From NCBI GenBank assembly GCA_022360095.1, contig JAKSDK010000448.1, positions 124,001 through 188,000 of the forward strand: 64,000 nt of DNA, written 5' to 3'. Shown here piece after piece: positions 35,935 through 43,471 of the stretch. How positions within the stretch are numbered: the first letter of the stretch is position 1; every line of letters begins with the position of its first letter. The position numbers and the translations under genes were made by a program. Under the pieces are notes generated by a model. The model was not told the origin of the DNA. It made no database searches and was given only the letters and a program-made list of their open reading frames with translations. The stretch is from Phycisphaerales bacterium. GTDB taxonomy: Bacteria; Planctomycetota; Phycisphaerae; UBA1845; UTPLA1.

Positions 35935-37437
35935 ATGCCCACTACGATCAAGCAATTACACCAACACATCGGCCAAACCGTGACATTGCAGGGCTGGGTC
36001 TACAACCGTCGTGATTCCGGCAAAATCGCCTTTCTCGTCATCCGTGACGGAACCGGGCTGTGTCAGTGCGTCGTCACCAAATCACCTCAAACGGACGCTT
36101 TTTTCGAACAAGCTCGACGGTTGGGACAGGAAACGGCACTCCGGGTCACCGGCATCGTCCATGCGAACGAGAAACAGGTCGGGGGCCATGAACTGGAGGT
36201 CATCGGCCTGGACGTCGTCGGTGAATCGACGGATTATCCGATCACACCGAAGGCCCACGGCATCGAATTCCTGATGCGCCATCGGCACTTGCATTTTCGA
36301 TCTCGAAGACAATGGTCGATTCTTCGAGTGCGGCACACCGTCATCGACGAAATCCGGCAGTATTTCAGCCGCAACGGATTCACGCTGATCGACACGCCGA
36401 TCTTCGCCCCCGCCGCAGGCGAAGGCGCTCAGACGCTGTTCGAGGTGGATTATTTCGGCGATCCGGTCTATTTGGCTCAGACAGGCCAGCTTTACCTCGA
36501 ATCGGCCTGCATGGCGTTCGGCAAGGTCTATTGTTTCGGGCCGACCTTCCGCGCGGAAAAATCGAAGACGCGCCGCCATTTGACCGAGTTCTGGATGGTC
36601 GAGCCCGAAGTGGCCTACGCCGACCTTGATGACATTGTCGACCTTGCGGAAGATTTCATTTGTGCGATTGTGTCGCGCGTATTGAAGGAACATCGCGACG
36701 ATCTTGAATTTCTCGATCGAAGCCTGTCGGACCTCGAAGCCATCCAAAAACCCTTCTATCGGCTCACGTACTCCGATGCGGCCGATCTACTGCATAGTGA
36801 CAAGGCCAAGTCACTTCTTGAAGATGATCTTGCAGTGAAAAGCGCCCGAGTTGAGGAACTCAAGAAACTGATTCCTGAAAAAGAAGCGATGGCATCGGCC
36901 CAGGGCGTCAAGCAATGGAAGAAGGATAAGGCCGCGGCAGAGGTTCTGTCTCATCGCGAAGAGCTGGACGACCTGGAGGAGGAAGTCCGCAACATTCCTC
37001 ACCACATGGAACTGGCCGCCAATTTTGAGTGGGGCAAGGACCTTGGCGGCAGCGACGAAACCATCATCAGCCGGCTTCATGATCGCCCCGTGGTCGTGAC
37101 GCATTACCCCCGTGCCTGCAAGGCGTTTTACATGAAAAAAAATGCACGGGATGATCGGCTTTGCAACAACTTTGATCTACTCGCACCACAGGGGTACGGC
37201 GAGATCATCGGCGGCTCGCAACGCGAAGATGACCTTGACGAGCTCCTGGCACAGATCAAACACGAATCACTCGAACAAAAAGACTATGAATGGTATCTCG
37301 ACTTGCGCCGCTACGGCACGGTTCCCCACAGCGGCTTCGGCCTCGGAGTGGAACGCACGGTCGCGTGGCTCTGCGGATTGAAACACATCCGAGAAACGAT
37401 TCCGTTTCCGCGAATGATGGGCAAATTCTATCCGTAG
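35935..37437 (+). CDS. asnS: Asparaginyl-tRNA synthetase with coiled-coil insertion
   Basis: 500 residues, longer than the usual 430-465. The N-terminal OB fold (TVTLQGWVYNRRDSGKIAF) binds the anticodon. The class II core has motif 2 (FRAEKSKTRRHLTEFWMVEPE) and motif 3 (GLGVERTVAWL). It charges tRNA-Asn with Asn in the cytoplasm. Between about 290 and 360 lies an extra charged helical hairpin (SARVEELKKLIPEKEAM, SHREELDDLEEEVRN), inserted before the FEWGKDLGG strand and not present in E. coli AsnRS. The core motifs on both sides are intact, so it should be active. It is a single gene, convergent with the glycosyltransferase gene. Confidence 0.94.
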   Translation: MPTTIKQLHQHIGQTVTLQGWVYNRRDSGKIAFLVIRDGTGLCQCVVTKSPQTDAFFEQARRLGQETALRVTGIVHANEKQVGGHELEVIGLDVVGESTDYPITPKAHGIEFLMRHRHLHFRSRRQWSILRVRHTVIDEIRQYFSRNGFTLIDTPIFAPAAGEGAQTLFEVDYFGDPVYLAQTGQLYLESACMAFGKVYCFGPTFRAEKSKTRRHLTEFWMVEPEVAYADLDDIVDLAEDFICAIVSRVLKEHRDDLEFLDRSLSDLEAIQKPFYRLTYSDAADLLHSDKAKSLLEDDLAVKSARVEELKKLIPEKEAMASAQGVKQWKKDKAAAEVLSHREELDDLEEEVRNIPHHMELAANFEWGKDLGGSDETIISRLHDRPVVVTHYPRACKAFYMKKNARDDRLCNNFDLLAPQGYGEIIGGSQREDDLDELLAQIKHESLEQKDYEWYLDLRRYGTVPHSGFGLGVERTVAWLCGLKHIRETIPFPRMMGKFYP

Positions 37438-37453
37438 CACGTTGCCCGAAGTC

Positions 37454-38665
37454 TTACGTGGCTTCGGGGGCGATTCGCGTGCCCTTGATGATGTAACGGT
37501 TGGCCCCCCAGCGGACAGTGCCCCGGCCCGTGATGATCAGGCACGAGCGCAGGATGACAAGCGTGCAAATCAGTGTGCCCAAGGGGAAGTAGGCGAGGAA
37601 GGGGCCTGTTTCGAAAAAATCGTCGAATAGAAACCGCAACGAAATCAGCATCCACAGATACTGCGCACAACTGACTCCCGCAACAACCCACCCCGCCGTC
37701 AGCCCATACCCCAAACCAAGATACAATCCGAGTGGGACGAGGCAAAACGGAACAAAATAACCACCCGGCAGAAAAAACAAGCTTGCCACCATCTTCCAAG
37801 GCGCTGCGAGACTGCCGACAAAGATCCGCGTCCACGAATTGATCGTGCCTGCGAAACCGTTGCTCCGGCCGGAAGCGTAGAGACCAGCGCCAAAACCCGT
37901 CCATCGCTTCATTCCCAATTCGGCAGCCCGACGGGCAATGACCGCGTCCTCGGCCAGTTCCGCAGGAACCGACGCATGCCCGCCTACCTGTTCGTAGGCC
38001 TTGCGCTTCAGCAACATGAACGCCCCGCAACCCACACGCATATTCGAGTTCCGCTCTCCGCGACCTGCATTCAATACGGCCCACAGCCCCAGCAACCAAT
38101 ATGCGGAAGGGCTCAACAATTTTTCCCAAAGGCTTCGTAGCTCGAACCATGGCCAGAGGCTGATGAAGTCCAAATCCTCCGTCACAGCCTTTTTCATGAC
38201 CGCAGCCAGCGCGCCAGGTTCCAGACGACAGTCACTGTCCATGAACAACAGGTAATCGGTCTGCACGCTCGGAGCCGCCACGGACAACGCATGGGTCTTG
38301 CCGATCCAGCCGCACGGCAGGTGATCGATCTCAATCAGGTCGACGCGACGGTCTCGCGCCATCACCTCTCGGACTCGATCCGACGTCTCGTCTACACTGC
38401 GATCGTTCACGACGGTGACGCGTAAATTCGCATAGTTCTGGTCGAGCAGTTGATCCAGACAGGACGTTATCGTTCTCGCTTCGTTGTGCGCGGAGATTAG
38501 AATCGTGACAGAGGCGTCATGCTCCGACGGCAACGCATCGGGAAGAGGTTGAATGCGCATCCGCCGATCCCGACGAATGCGCAAAGCAGCGGCCATGCCG
38601 ACCGTCCATAAGAGAATTATCAAGCCCGCCCACGCCAGGAGTATCCATCCGATCGTATCTGTCAT
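37454..38665 (-). CDS. Family 2 glycosyltransferase, membrane-bound
   Basis: 403 residues from the ATG at 38665. One N-terminal transmembrane helix is followed by a GT-A domain: SVTILISAHNEARTI, VVNDRSVDET, and MDSDCRL (the DxD metal site), with the later EDAVIARRA motif of processive or lipid GT2 enzymes. Three to four C-terminal helices close the protein. The layout resembles GT2 enzymes of lipid or carotenoid glycosylation, but donor and acceptor are unknown. It stands alone here. Confidence 0.87.
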   Translation of the reverse strand: MTDTIGWILLAWAGLIILLWTVGMAAALRIRRDRRMRIQPLPDALPSEHDASVTILISAHNEARTITSCLDQLLDQNYANLRVTVVNDRSVDETSDRVREVMARDRRVDLIEIDHLPCGWIGKTHALSVAAPSVQTDYLLFMDSDCRLEPGALAAVMKKAVTEDLDFISLWPWFELRSLWEKLLSPSAYWLLGLWAVLNAGRGERNSNMRVGCGAFMLLKRKAYEQVGGHASVPAELAEDAVIARRAAELGMKRWTGFGAGLYASGRSNGFAGTINSWTRIFVGSLAAPWKMVASLFFLPGGYFVPFCLVPLGLYLGLGYGLTAGWVVAGVSCAQYLWMLISLRFLFDDFFETGPFLAYFPLGTLICTLVILRSCLIITGRGTVRWGANRYIIKGTRIAPEAT

Positions 38666-38793
38666 TGACAATCAATCCCGGCGAGTACCCGCTTCCATCA
38701 CCTTCTATGCACCGATACGTTTCTCGGACCCTCGCGGAAGTATACTCGAAAAACGGAAATCATGCACGGACGGTGGGCCATCGTTGATGGCGA

Positions 38794-39501
38794 TCAGGTC
38801 TTGGGCAAAACCTGATCACGACTGGAGTCGCCGGAGGTCTCTGCCGGATGCACCGCCTGCTGTAACGGAGATCTGGACGTTCGCCCGCCGGACAGGAAGC
38901 CGGCACCGTAGTTCTGACGACGGATGAGTTCGTCGATCGCGAATTGCGTGCCGCACTCAGGACACCGTAGTTCGCGCAAGCCAATCAGCGAATAGCCGCA
39001 ATGCGGACAAGTGACATTGACGAGATTTTCTGAATTAACTACAGGCCTCCCCAGCCGAAGCCGCTGAACCGCAGGCAGCCAGAAGAGCAGCGTGAGGGCC
39101 CCGGACACCAGACAGAGAGCCGCGATGAGATACTCTTCGTCGACAAGGCGAAATGCTTGATCGATGAAAACGCAACCGAAAATCGTGGCCAACCACAGGC
39201 CCAACGTACCAAACGCCGCCATCAGAGGGAACCCGGACTGGTGATTGTCGCGCCAGATCCAGATGAGCAAGGCCAACCAGACAAAACTACAAACCGCAAA
39301 GGTCATCGCCAGAAAATCGTCATCCACACGGCCTACCCCCAGGGCCATCGCGATCACAAATCCGCCCAAAAACGCGGCTGCCGTGAGGAGCAGCCCGGAG
39401 ATGATGCTGACGAAGATCCGGGGAACGATGCCGGTTTCTTTTTGATGAAGGTTCCGCAAGATCTTGAAGAGACTAACGGGCGAATCGTCACGGTGACTCA
39501 T
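38794..39501 (-). CDS. Membrane protein with C-terminal zinc ribbon
   Basis: 235 residues from the ATG at 39501 (GGGGAT about 8 bases upstream). Four to five transmembrane helices (about 20-155) are followed by a zinc ribbon, CPHCGYSLIGLRELRCPECG, which matches the CPxCGYxLxGL motif common in planctomycete membrane proteins. The ribbon lies in the cytoplasm if the topology is as predicted. Function unknown; possible scaffold or regulator. Confidence 0.8.
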   Translation of the reverse strand: MSHRDDSPVSLFKILRNLHQKETGIVPRIFVSIISGLLLTAAAFLGGFVIAMALGVGRVDDDFLAMTFAVCSFVWLALLIWIWRDNHQSGFPLMAAFGTLGLWLATIFGCVFIDQAFRLVDEEYLIAALCLVSGALTLLFWLPAVQRLRLGRPVVNSENLVNVTCPHCGYSLIGLRELRCPECGTQFAIDELIRRQNYGAGFLSGGRTSRSPLQQAVHPAETSGDSSRDQVLPKT

Positions 39502-39878
39502 CGGAACATCCCCAAAATGCAAAGCCACGGTCGTGAGACGGCGCAGATACCGCACCTCACGAGAAATTGTGCTCCGACACCAAAATATTTTGCCCGGCAC
39601 TTAAACTCCGTCCGTGATCGCACATTCGCCCAACCCCGAGCAAAAGCGGCCCAAGACGCTATCCTCCGGTTGTCAGTGGTCCCGAATAAAGCTACGATAA
39701 TAAAATCAATCGATCCTTCCAGGTCTCCTCCTCTTCTTGAGGTCCTGCCCAGCCCGCTAACGGCATCTCCTCTAGGACCGGACTTGATCCTCTCAAGGCT
39801 TTGATTGTACGGCCTCAATCCCGCCCCGGACCGGCGAGAGAATAGTTTGCTTCTTCCCGATTTCGAGGAGAATGAAAA
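39502..39878. other. Divergent intergenic region with nothing distinctive
   Basis: 377 bases between divergent genes, presumably containing both promoters. I see no strong -35/-10 pair, no palindrome longer than 6 bases and no coding potential that I trust. A GAGGAG ribosome binding site at 39862-39867 precedes the foldase ATG. Confidence 0.4.
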
Positions 39879-40961
39879 ATGATGAACCATCGAACCCTTT
39901 TCGCTACGATCGTCATGCTGTCCTTTTTGTCGACGATGTCCGCGCTGGGACAGTCAACACCTGCCGTGCCACCGCAGCCGCCAAAAACACCGACGCCCCC
40001 GCCGAACGCGAACGCCGTAGCCGTCACGGTCAACGGCCACGAGATCCTGGAGAGCAAGATCGAGGAAATGCTGAAGATCATCATCGACAGCCAGTCTCGC
40101 GGCCGACCGCTGCCTCCGGCGGCGCGCGCCCAGATGCGTGAGCAACTGAAGCCGCGAATCGTCGAGACCCTGATCGACAACCGTCTTCTCGATGAAGATG
40201 CCGAACGGTCCAAACTCACGGTCACCGACAAAGAATTCGTCGAGGAGATGGAGAAAAGTCTGCAATCATACTTGCTGCAAAGCGGGATCAGCCGCAAGGA
40301 GTTCGGGGAACGTATTCAGGCCGAACAGGGAATGCCCCTGGAGGCATTCATCTCGAAACGCGCCGCCCTACCGGAGTTCAGACAGTCGATTCGCCAGCAG
40401 AGGCTCTTGGAAAAGAAGTTTCCAAACGATGTGAAAGTCTCACCCGACGAGGTCAAAACACAATACCAGCAAGACTTGGAAGCACGCTACACAAAGCCGG
40501 CCATGGTCAAGGCGAGTCACATTCTCATCGGGACCGGTCCGTCGACAACGGCGGAGGAAAAAGCGGAAGCGAAGAAGAAAGCTGAGACGATCTTGTCCGA
40601 GGTCAAGAAACCCGGTGCCGATTTCGCCGCGCTGGCCGGCCAGCATTCAAGCTGCTCGTCAAAGTCGAACGGAGGCGACCTCGGCTTCTTCCCTCGCAAG
40701 GGAGCAATGGTGGAACCCTTCGCCGCAGCTGCGTTCACCCTGAAGACCGGCCAGATCAGCGACGTCGTGGAAACACAGTTCGGCTATCACGTCATCAAGG
40801 TCACGGAGAAAAAAGAAGCGGAAGTGACCACACTCGCCGACGCCACGGAAAGCATTCGGCAACAACTGAGATCCCAAAAGATCGCGCAACTCCGCGGGAA
40901 ACACGTCGCCGCGCTGAGAAAAGATGCCAAGATCGTTTTTCCTGAAGCAAAGAACCGGTAG
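39879..40961 (+). CDS. Secreted parvulin-type peptidyl-prolyl isomerase (SurA/PrsA-like)
   Basis: 360 residues. A signal peptide (ends near ALGQS) and a Pro-rich linker are followed by SurA-type N-terminal helices (about 45-195) and a complete parvulin domain (about 205-330): VKASHILIGT, DFAALAGQHSSCSSKSNGGDLGFF, GQISDVVETQFGYHVIKV. It should catalyse proline isomerisation and chaperone exported proteins. GAGGAG precedes the ATG. One of four PPIase-related proteins in this window. Confidence 0.92.
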   Translation: MMNHRTLFATIVMLSFLSTMSALGQSTPAVPPQPPKTPTPPPNANAVAVTVNGHEILESKIEEMLKIIIDSQSRGRPLPPAARAQMREQLKPRIVETLIDNRLLDEDAERSKLTVTDKEFVEEMEKSLQSYLLQSGISRKEFGERIQAEQGMPLEAFISKRAALPEFRQSIRQQRLLEKKFPNDVKVSPDEVKTQYQQDLEARYTKPAMVKASHILIGTGPSTTAEEKAEAKKKAETILSEVKKPGADFAALAGQHSSCSSKSNGGDLGFFPRKGAMVEPFAAAAFTLKTGQISDVVETQFGYHVIKVTEKKEAEVTTLADATESIRQQLRSQKIAQLRGKHVAALRKDAKIVFPEAKNR

Positions 40962-40985
40962 TTGCCGTTTCGCAGGATTTAATTC

Positions 40986-41636
40986 TCAAAATCGCCCCCG
41001 TCGAAGAATCGCAATCGCACAGAAGCCGAACAAGGGTAATGTGGCCGGCTCCGGTATGTTGGTGATCCGAATCACCGTGCCGCCGCTGACACCAATGTCC
41101 CCGAAGATCACGCCGTTGCCCGCAACATCGAAACTCGCAATCGGGTTAAGGAAGTCACCCTGAGCAAATTCGACCACTCCAACCACAAACTCGACCTCAG
41201 AAATATTACTGTCACCCTGCGCCTTTTCTTTTGTTAGCGTGAAACTGAAGAGATCGAATTCGCCCGAAGCGATACCATTAATGAAGCTAAGGTGAAATCC
41301 ACCCGTCATCAGGTCCGGAGCGCTGCCGCCGACACCATTACTTCCCGATTGAGTAAAGGGGCTCAGGTTGGTCCAGTTGGAAGCAGACAGTTTCCCCGCG
41401 TCCGCCGGATCGCCGAAGAGATCCACTCCGAACCCACCCCATCCTAGTTCAGTAACATTCGCCTTGGCGACGATTTCGAACGTCGTGCTCGTCGGGCTGT
41501 CGGCCGTGTTGATCGTCAACTCAAGGACTTGACCGGGCCCTCCAAGCAGACCGTCGGCCGTCTCAAACCAAACTTGATTCGCATTGGCAGGCGAGACAAA
41601 CGCCAAAACGGCGATTAGAAAAACTTGAGCCCTCAT
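40986..41636 (-). CDS. PEP-CTERM-sorted secreted protein
   Basis: 216 residues with a signal peptide (cleavage near ANANQ) and a C-terminal PEP-CTERM tail: PEP in NIPEPATLPL, a hydrophobic run (PLFGFCAIAIL) and the basic end RRGRF. Such tails are cut by an exosortase and anchor or release the protein at the envelope. The body is a beta-sandwich-like domain with no catalytic motif. GAGGAAG precedes the ATG. No exosortase is in the window. Convergent with the foldase gene. Confidence 0.88.
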   Translation of the reverse strand: MRAQVFLIAVLAFVSPANANQVWFETADGLLGGPGQVLELTINTADSPTSTTFEIVAKANVTELGWGGFGVDLFGDPADAGKLSASNWTNLSPFTQSGSNGVGGSAPDLMTGGFHLSFINGIASGEFDLFSFTLTKEKAQGDSNISEVEFVVGVVEFAQGDFLNPIASFDVAGNGVIFGDIGVSGGTVIRITNIPEPATLPLFGFCAIAILRRGRF

Positions 41637-41831
41637 TTTTCTACTTCCTCACGAGTCTCCCATTTGCCGAACCTTCACCCTTGATTCTACGGGATGAATC
41701 ATCCACTACCAAACCAGCATTCCCGCGGTAGCCGCTGGGCGGCAACCCTAGGCGGAGGACGGAACGCCATTGGCGCAAAGACGCGAGTTGCAGTCCTTTG
41801 GCGGGGCCGCAATCCAGCCTGCTAGGCTTGG

Positions 41832-41860
41832 TTGCGTTGCCTGGACGCTGCGGCTATTAT
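41832..41860 (+). promoter_or_regulatory. Candidate promoter of the SRPBCC-arsR unit
   Basis: TTGCGT at 41832-41837, 17-base spacer, TATTAT at 41855-41860. The -10 box runs into the palindromic operator that follows, the layout expected for autorepression. Confidence 0.45.
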
Positions 41861-41880
41861 GCAACCAAATAGTTGCATAA
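41857..41880. promoter_or_regulatory. ArsR-type operator
   Basis: TTATGCAAC and GTTGCATAA are perfect 9-base inverted arms with a 6-base spacer (CAAATA). The site overlaps the predicted -10 box and sits 26 bases before the SRPBCC start. Its GCAAC/GTTGC core fits winged-helix ArsR dyads; the ArsR gene 0.5 kb downstream is the obvious ligand-responsive binder. Confidence 0.65.
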
Positions 41881-41905
41881 TTGTGCGATATCCAAGGAGC
41901 ATAAC

Positions 41906-42370
41906 ATGGAGAAATCGACGACCGACCGTATTGAAAAGCAGATCGAGCTGAAGGCCCCGGTCGCCAGAGTGTGGCGGGCGTTAACCGATTACAAGGAGTT
42001 CGGCCAGTGGTTCGGGGTCAACCTGGAAGCCCCCTTTGTTCCCGGCGAAACGACGCGAGGCAACATCACATATCCGGGGTATGAGCACGTGGTCATGGAA
42101 GTCGTCGTGCAGACGATGGAACCGGAACGATTGTTCTCCTTTCATTGGCACCCGGCCGCCGTTGAACCGGACGTGGATTATTCGAAGGAGCCGCCGACGC
42201 TCGTCGAGTTCAGGCTGGAACAGGTCGGCGACGGAACCCTGCTGCAGGTCACGGAGTCCGGCTTCGACGCGATTCCGGCGGCACGGCGTGATGAGGCGTT
42301 TCGGATGAACGAAGGGGGGTGGACCCAGCAAGTCAAGAACATCAAGGCCTATGTCACGGATAAAGCGTAA
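41906..42370 (+). CDS. SRPBCC / AHSA1-like protein
   Basis: 154 residues from the ATG at 41906 with AAGGAG 6 bases upstream. The START/SRPBCC fold is evident: RIEKQIELKAPVARVWRALTDYKEFGQWFG at the start and EGGWTQQVKNIKAYV at the C-terminal helix. The fold encloses a hydrophobic cavity for small lipophilic ligands. Pairing with an ArsR regulator is very common and suggests response to, or modification of, a small compound. The ligand is unknown. Confidence 0.9.
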   Translation: MEKSTTDRIEKQIELKAPVARVWRALTDYKEFGQWFGVNLEAPFVPGETTRGNITYPGYEHVVMEVVVQTMEPERLFSFHWHPAAVEPDVDYSKEPPTLVEFRLEQVGDGTLLQVTESGFDAIPAARRDEAFRMNEGGWTQQVKNIKAYVTDKA

Positions 42371-42698
42371 AGGGGTGGCCGCGAAGCTCCGTCGGAATGC
42401 CCCGTTGTTTGCAGCGATGGGCGATGAGACCCGGCTGACCCTTCTGATGAAGCTCAGCGACGGGTCACTGCTCTCAATTACGCGGCTGACTCAGGGCTCG
42501 ACGCTGACGCGACAGGCCATCACGAAGCACCTTCGGGTTCTCGAAGATGCCGGTCTTGTGAGAGGTGTTCGCCGAGGACGCGAGAACCTGTTTCAACTTG
42601 AGCAGAGTTCGCTAAAAGAAGCACGGAAAGCACTCGATCACATCTCACGGCAATGGGACCACGCGCTCGCCCGGCTGAAGTCGTTTGTCGAGCGTTAA
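42351..42698 (+). CDS. ArsR-family transcriptional regulator
   Basis: 115 residues from an ATG at 42351 that overlaps the SRPBCC gene by 20 bases; a GTG at 42375 is the alternative. The winged helix is clear: LFAAMGDETRLTLLMKL, SITRLTQGSTLTRQAITKHL (recognition helix) and RRGRENLFQLE (wing). No arsenite-type CxCxxC metal site is present, so it is of the non-metal subgroup that accompanies SRPBCC genes. It should bind the dyad at 41857-41880 and repress its own unit. Confidence 0.9.
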   Translation: MSRIKRKGVAAKLRRNAPLFAAMGDETRLTLLMKLSDGSLLSITRLTQGSTLTRQAITKHLRVLEDAGLVRGVRRGRENLFQLEQSSLKEARKALDHISRQWDHALARLKSFVER

Positions 42699-42739
42699 AT
42701 CATATTAACAGCTTGGGGAATCCCACCTCTCCCCCAAAG

Positions 42740-42841
42740 CCCCGGGCCGCCCTGCCCGGCGTAGGTTGCGGGGAAAGTGTACTGGTACGGGTGAGCGTGC
42801 AAAAACTCCGTGCTCAAAACCCCGGGCAGGGCGGCCCGGGG
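42740..42841. repeat. 20-base perfect inverted repeat with 62-base loop
   Basis: Arms 42740-42759 and 42822-42841 are exact reverse complements, very GC-rich (CCCCGGGCCGCCCTGCCCGG and its complement). It lies 40 bases after arsR. No T-run follows, so it is a poor intrinsic terminator. It could be a miniature repeat element or the base of a structured RNA. Confidence 0.75.
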
Positions 42842-42885
42842 TTCTCCGTTCCCGCGTCGGTCATACGTTTTGATTTGGCAGTTCG

Positions 42886-42925
42886 TCGTACCGTTGGAAG
42901 AGGATATCTTCCATCCGGGGTACGA
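42886..42925. repeat. Interrupted two-stem palindrome
   Basis: Outer arms TCGTACC (42886-42892) and GGTACGA (42919-42925), inner arms TGGAAGA (42895-42901) and TCTTCCA (42907-42913) around GGATA. All 14 pairs are perfect; the right side has a 5-base internal bulge against 2 on the left. Confidence 0.55.
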
Positions 42926-43211
42926 TCCCGACTTCCTGCCTGTGATAAGGACGGAGACCCGTCCGGACCCGCCGTGATGTAAAAACGGCTCTATCCGGTC
43001 TCAAACCACGGTTTTGCCCGGCCGCTTGCTTTCCCGCCCACCCACGCTACGATCTCCACCACAATCGGACCCGCTGATCTGTCATCCTTGAGGCTCCGGT
43101 CGATTCCCGACCGTCCCCCTCACGGAGCAACGGATCGGCAGGCTTGATTGCTACGACGCCCGTACTCGAAGGTCCGCCTTTTTGTACTGCTGAGTAGGAT
43201 GTGTTTGGCAG

Positions 43212-43307
43212 CGCAATCCGATTTGTATTGCGGCCTTGATGTCTTAGTACGTAAACGAGGGATCGTGCCTCGTAGCCTGACTGCTCGATGGTCGCTCCGA
43301 AAGCGAC
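43212..43307. other. Three consecutive short hairpins
   Basis: CGCAAT/ATTGCG (43212-43232), ACGAGG/CCTCGT (43255-43273) and GTCGCT/AGCGAC with a CCGAA loop (43291-43307). Each has six perfect pairs. They lie 165-260 bases upstream of the radical SAM gene and could belong to its leader RNA or to a separate small RNA. Confidence 0.4.
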
Positions 43308-43471
43308 GGAAACTCACATTTGCGGTTGGGCTTGCTCAAATCGCCTTCCATGACGATTTCACCCGAAAAACTCACACGTAAACCGATCCGTACGGTCTCT
43401 GACAGGTGTCGTCTGAGGCCGTGCACGACGGGAACGTGCCACGAGGCGCTGGGAAGCTGAAAGGGAGTGTC

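Larger units (their letters stand above)
42699..43471. other. Gene-less region rich in inverted repeats
   Basis: 773 bases between arsR and the radical SAM gene with no open frame that looks coding. It contains a 20-base perfect inverted repeat (42740-42841), a double-stem palindrome (42886-42925), a GGACGG/CCGTCC hairpin (42949-42964), a GCCGT/ACGGC hairpin inside GAGACC/GGTCTC arms (42954-43002), and three successive 6-base hairpins (43212-43307). This density suggests structured RNA or accumulated repeat elements. Confidence 0.5.

Noticed and set aside
42941-42966. Possible cobalamin riboswitch (AAGxxxGGAGACC)
   Set aside because: Only the B12-box-like segment fits. The conserved 5' part and the pseudoknot partners are not found, and it lies over 500 bases upstream of the gene.
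42653-42982. Plus-strand open frame crossing the inverted repeat after arsR
   Set aside because: It runs through a perfect palindrome, starts inside arsR and shows no conserved pattern.
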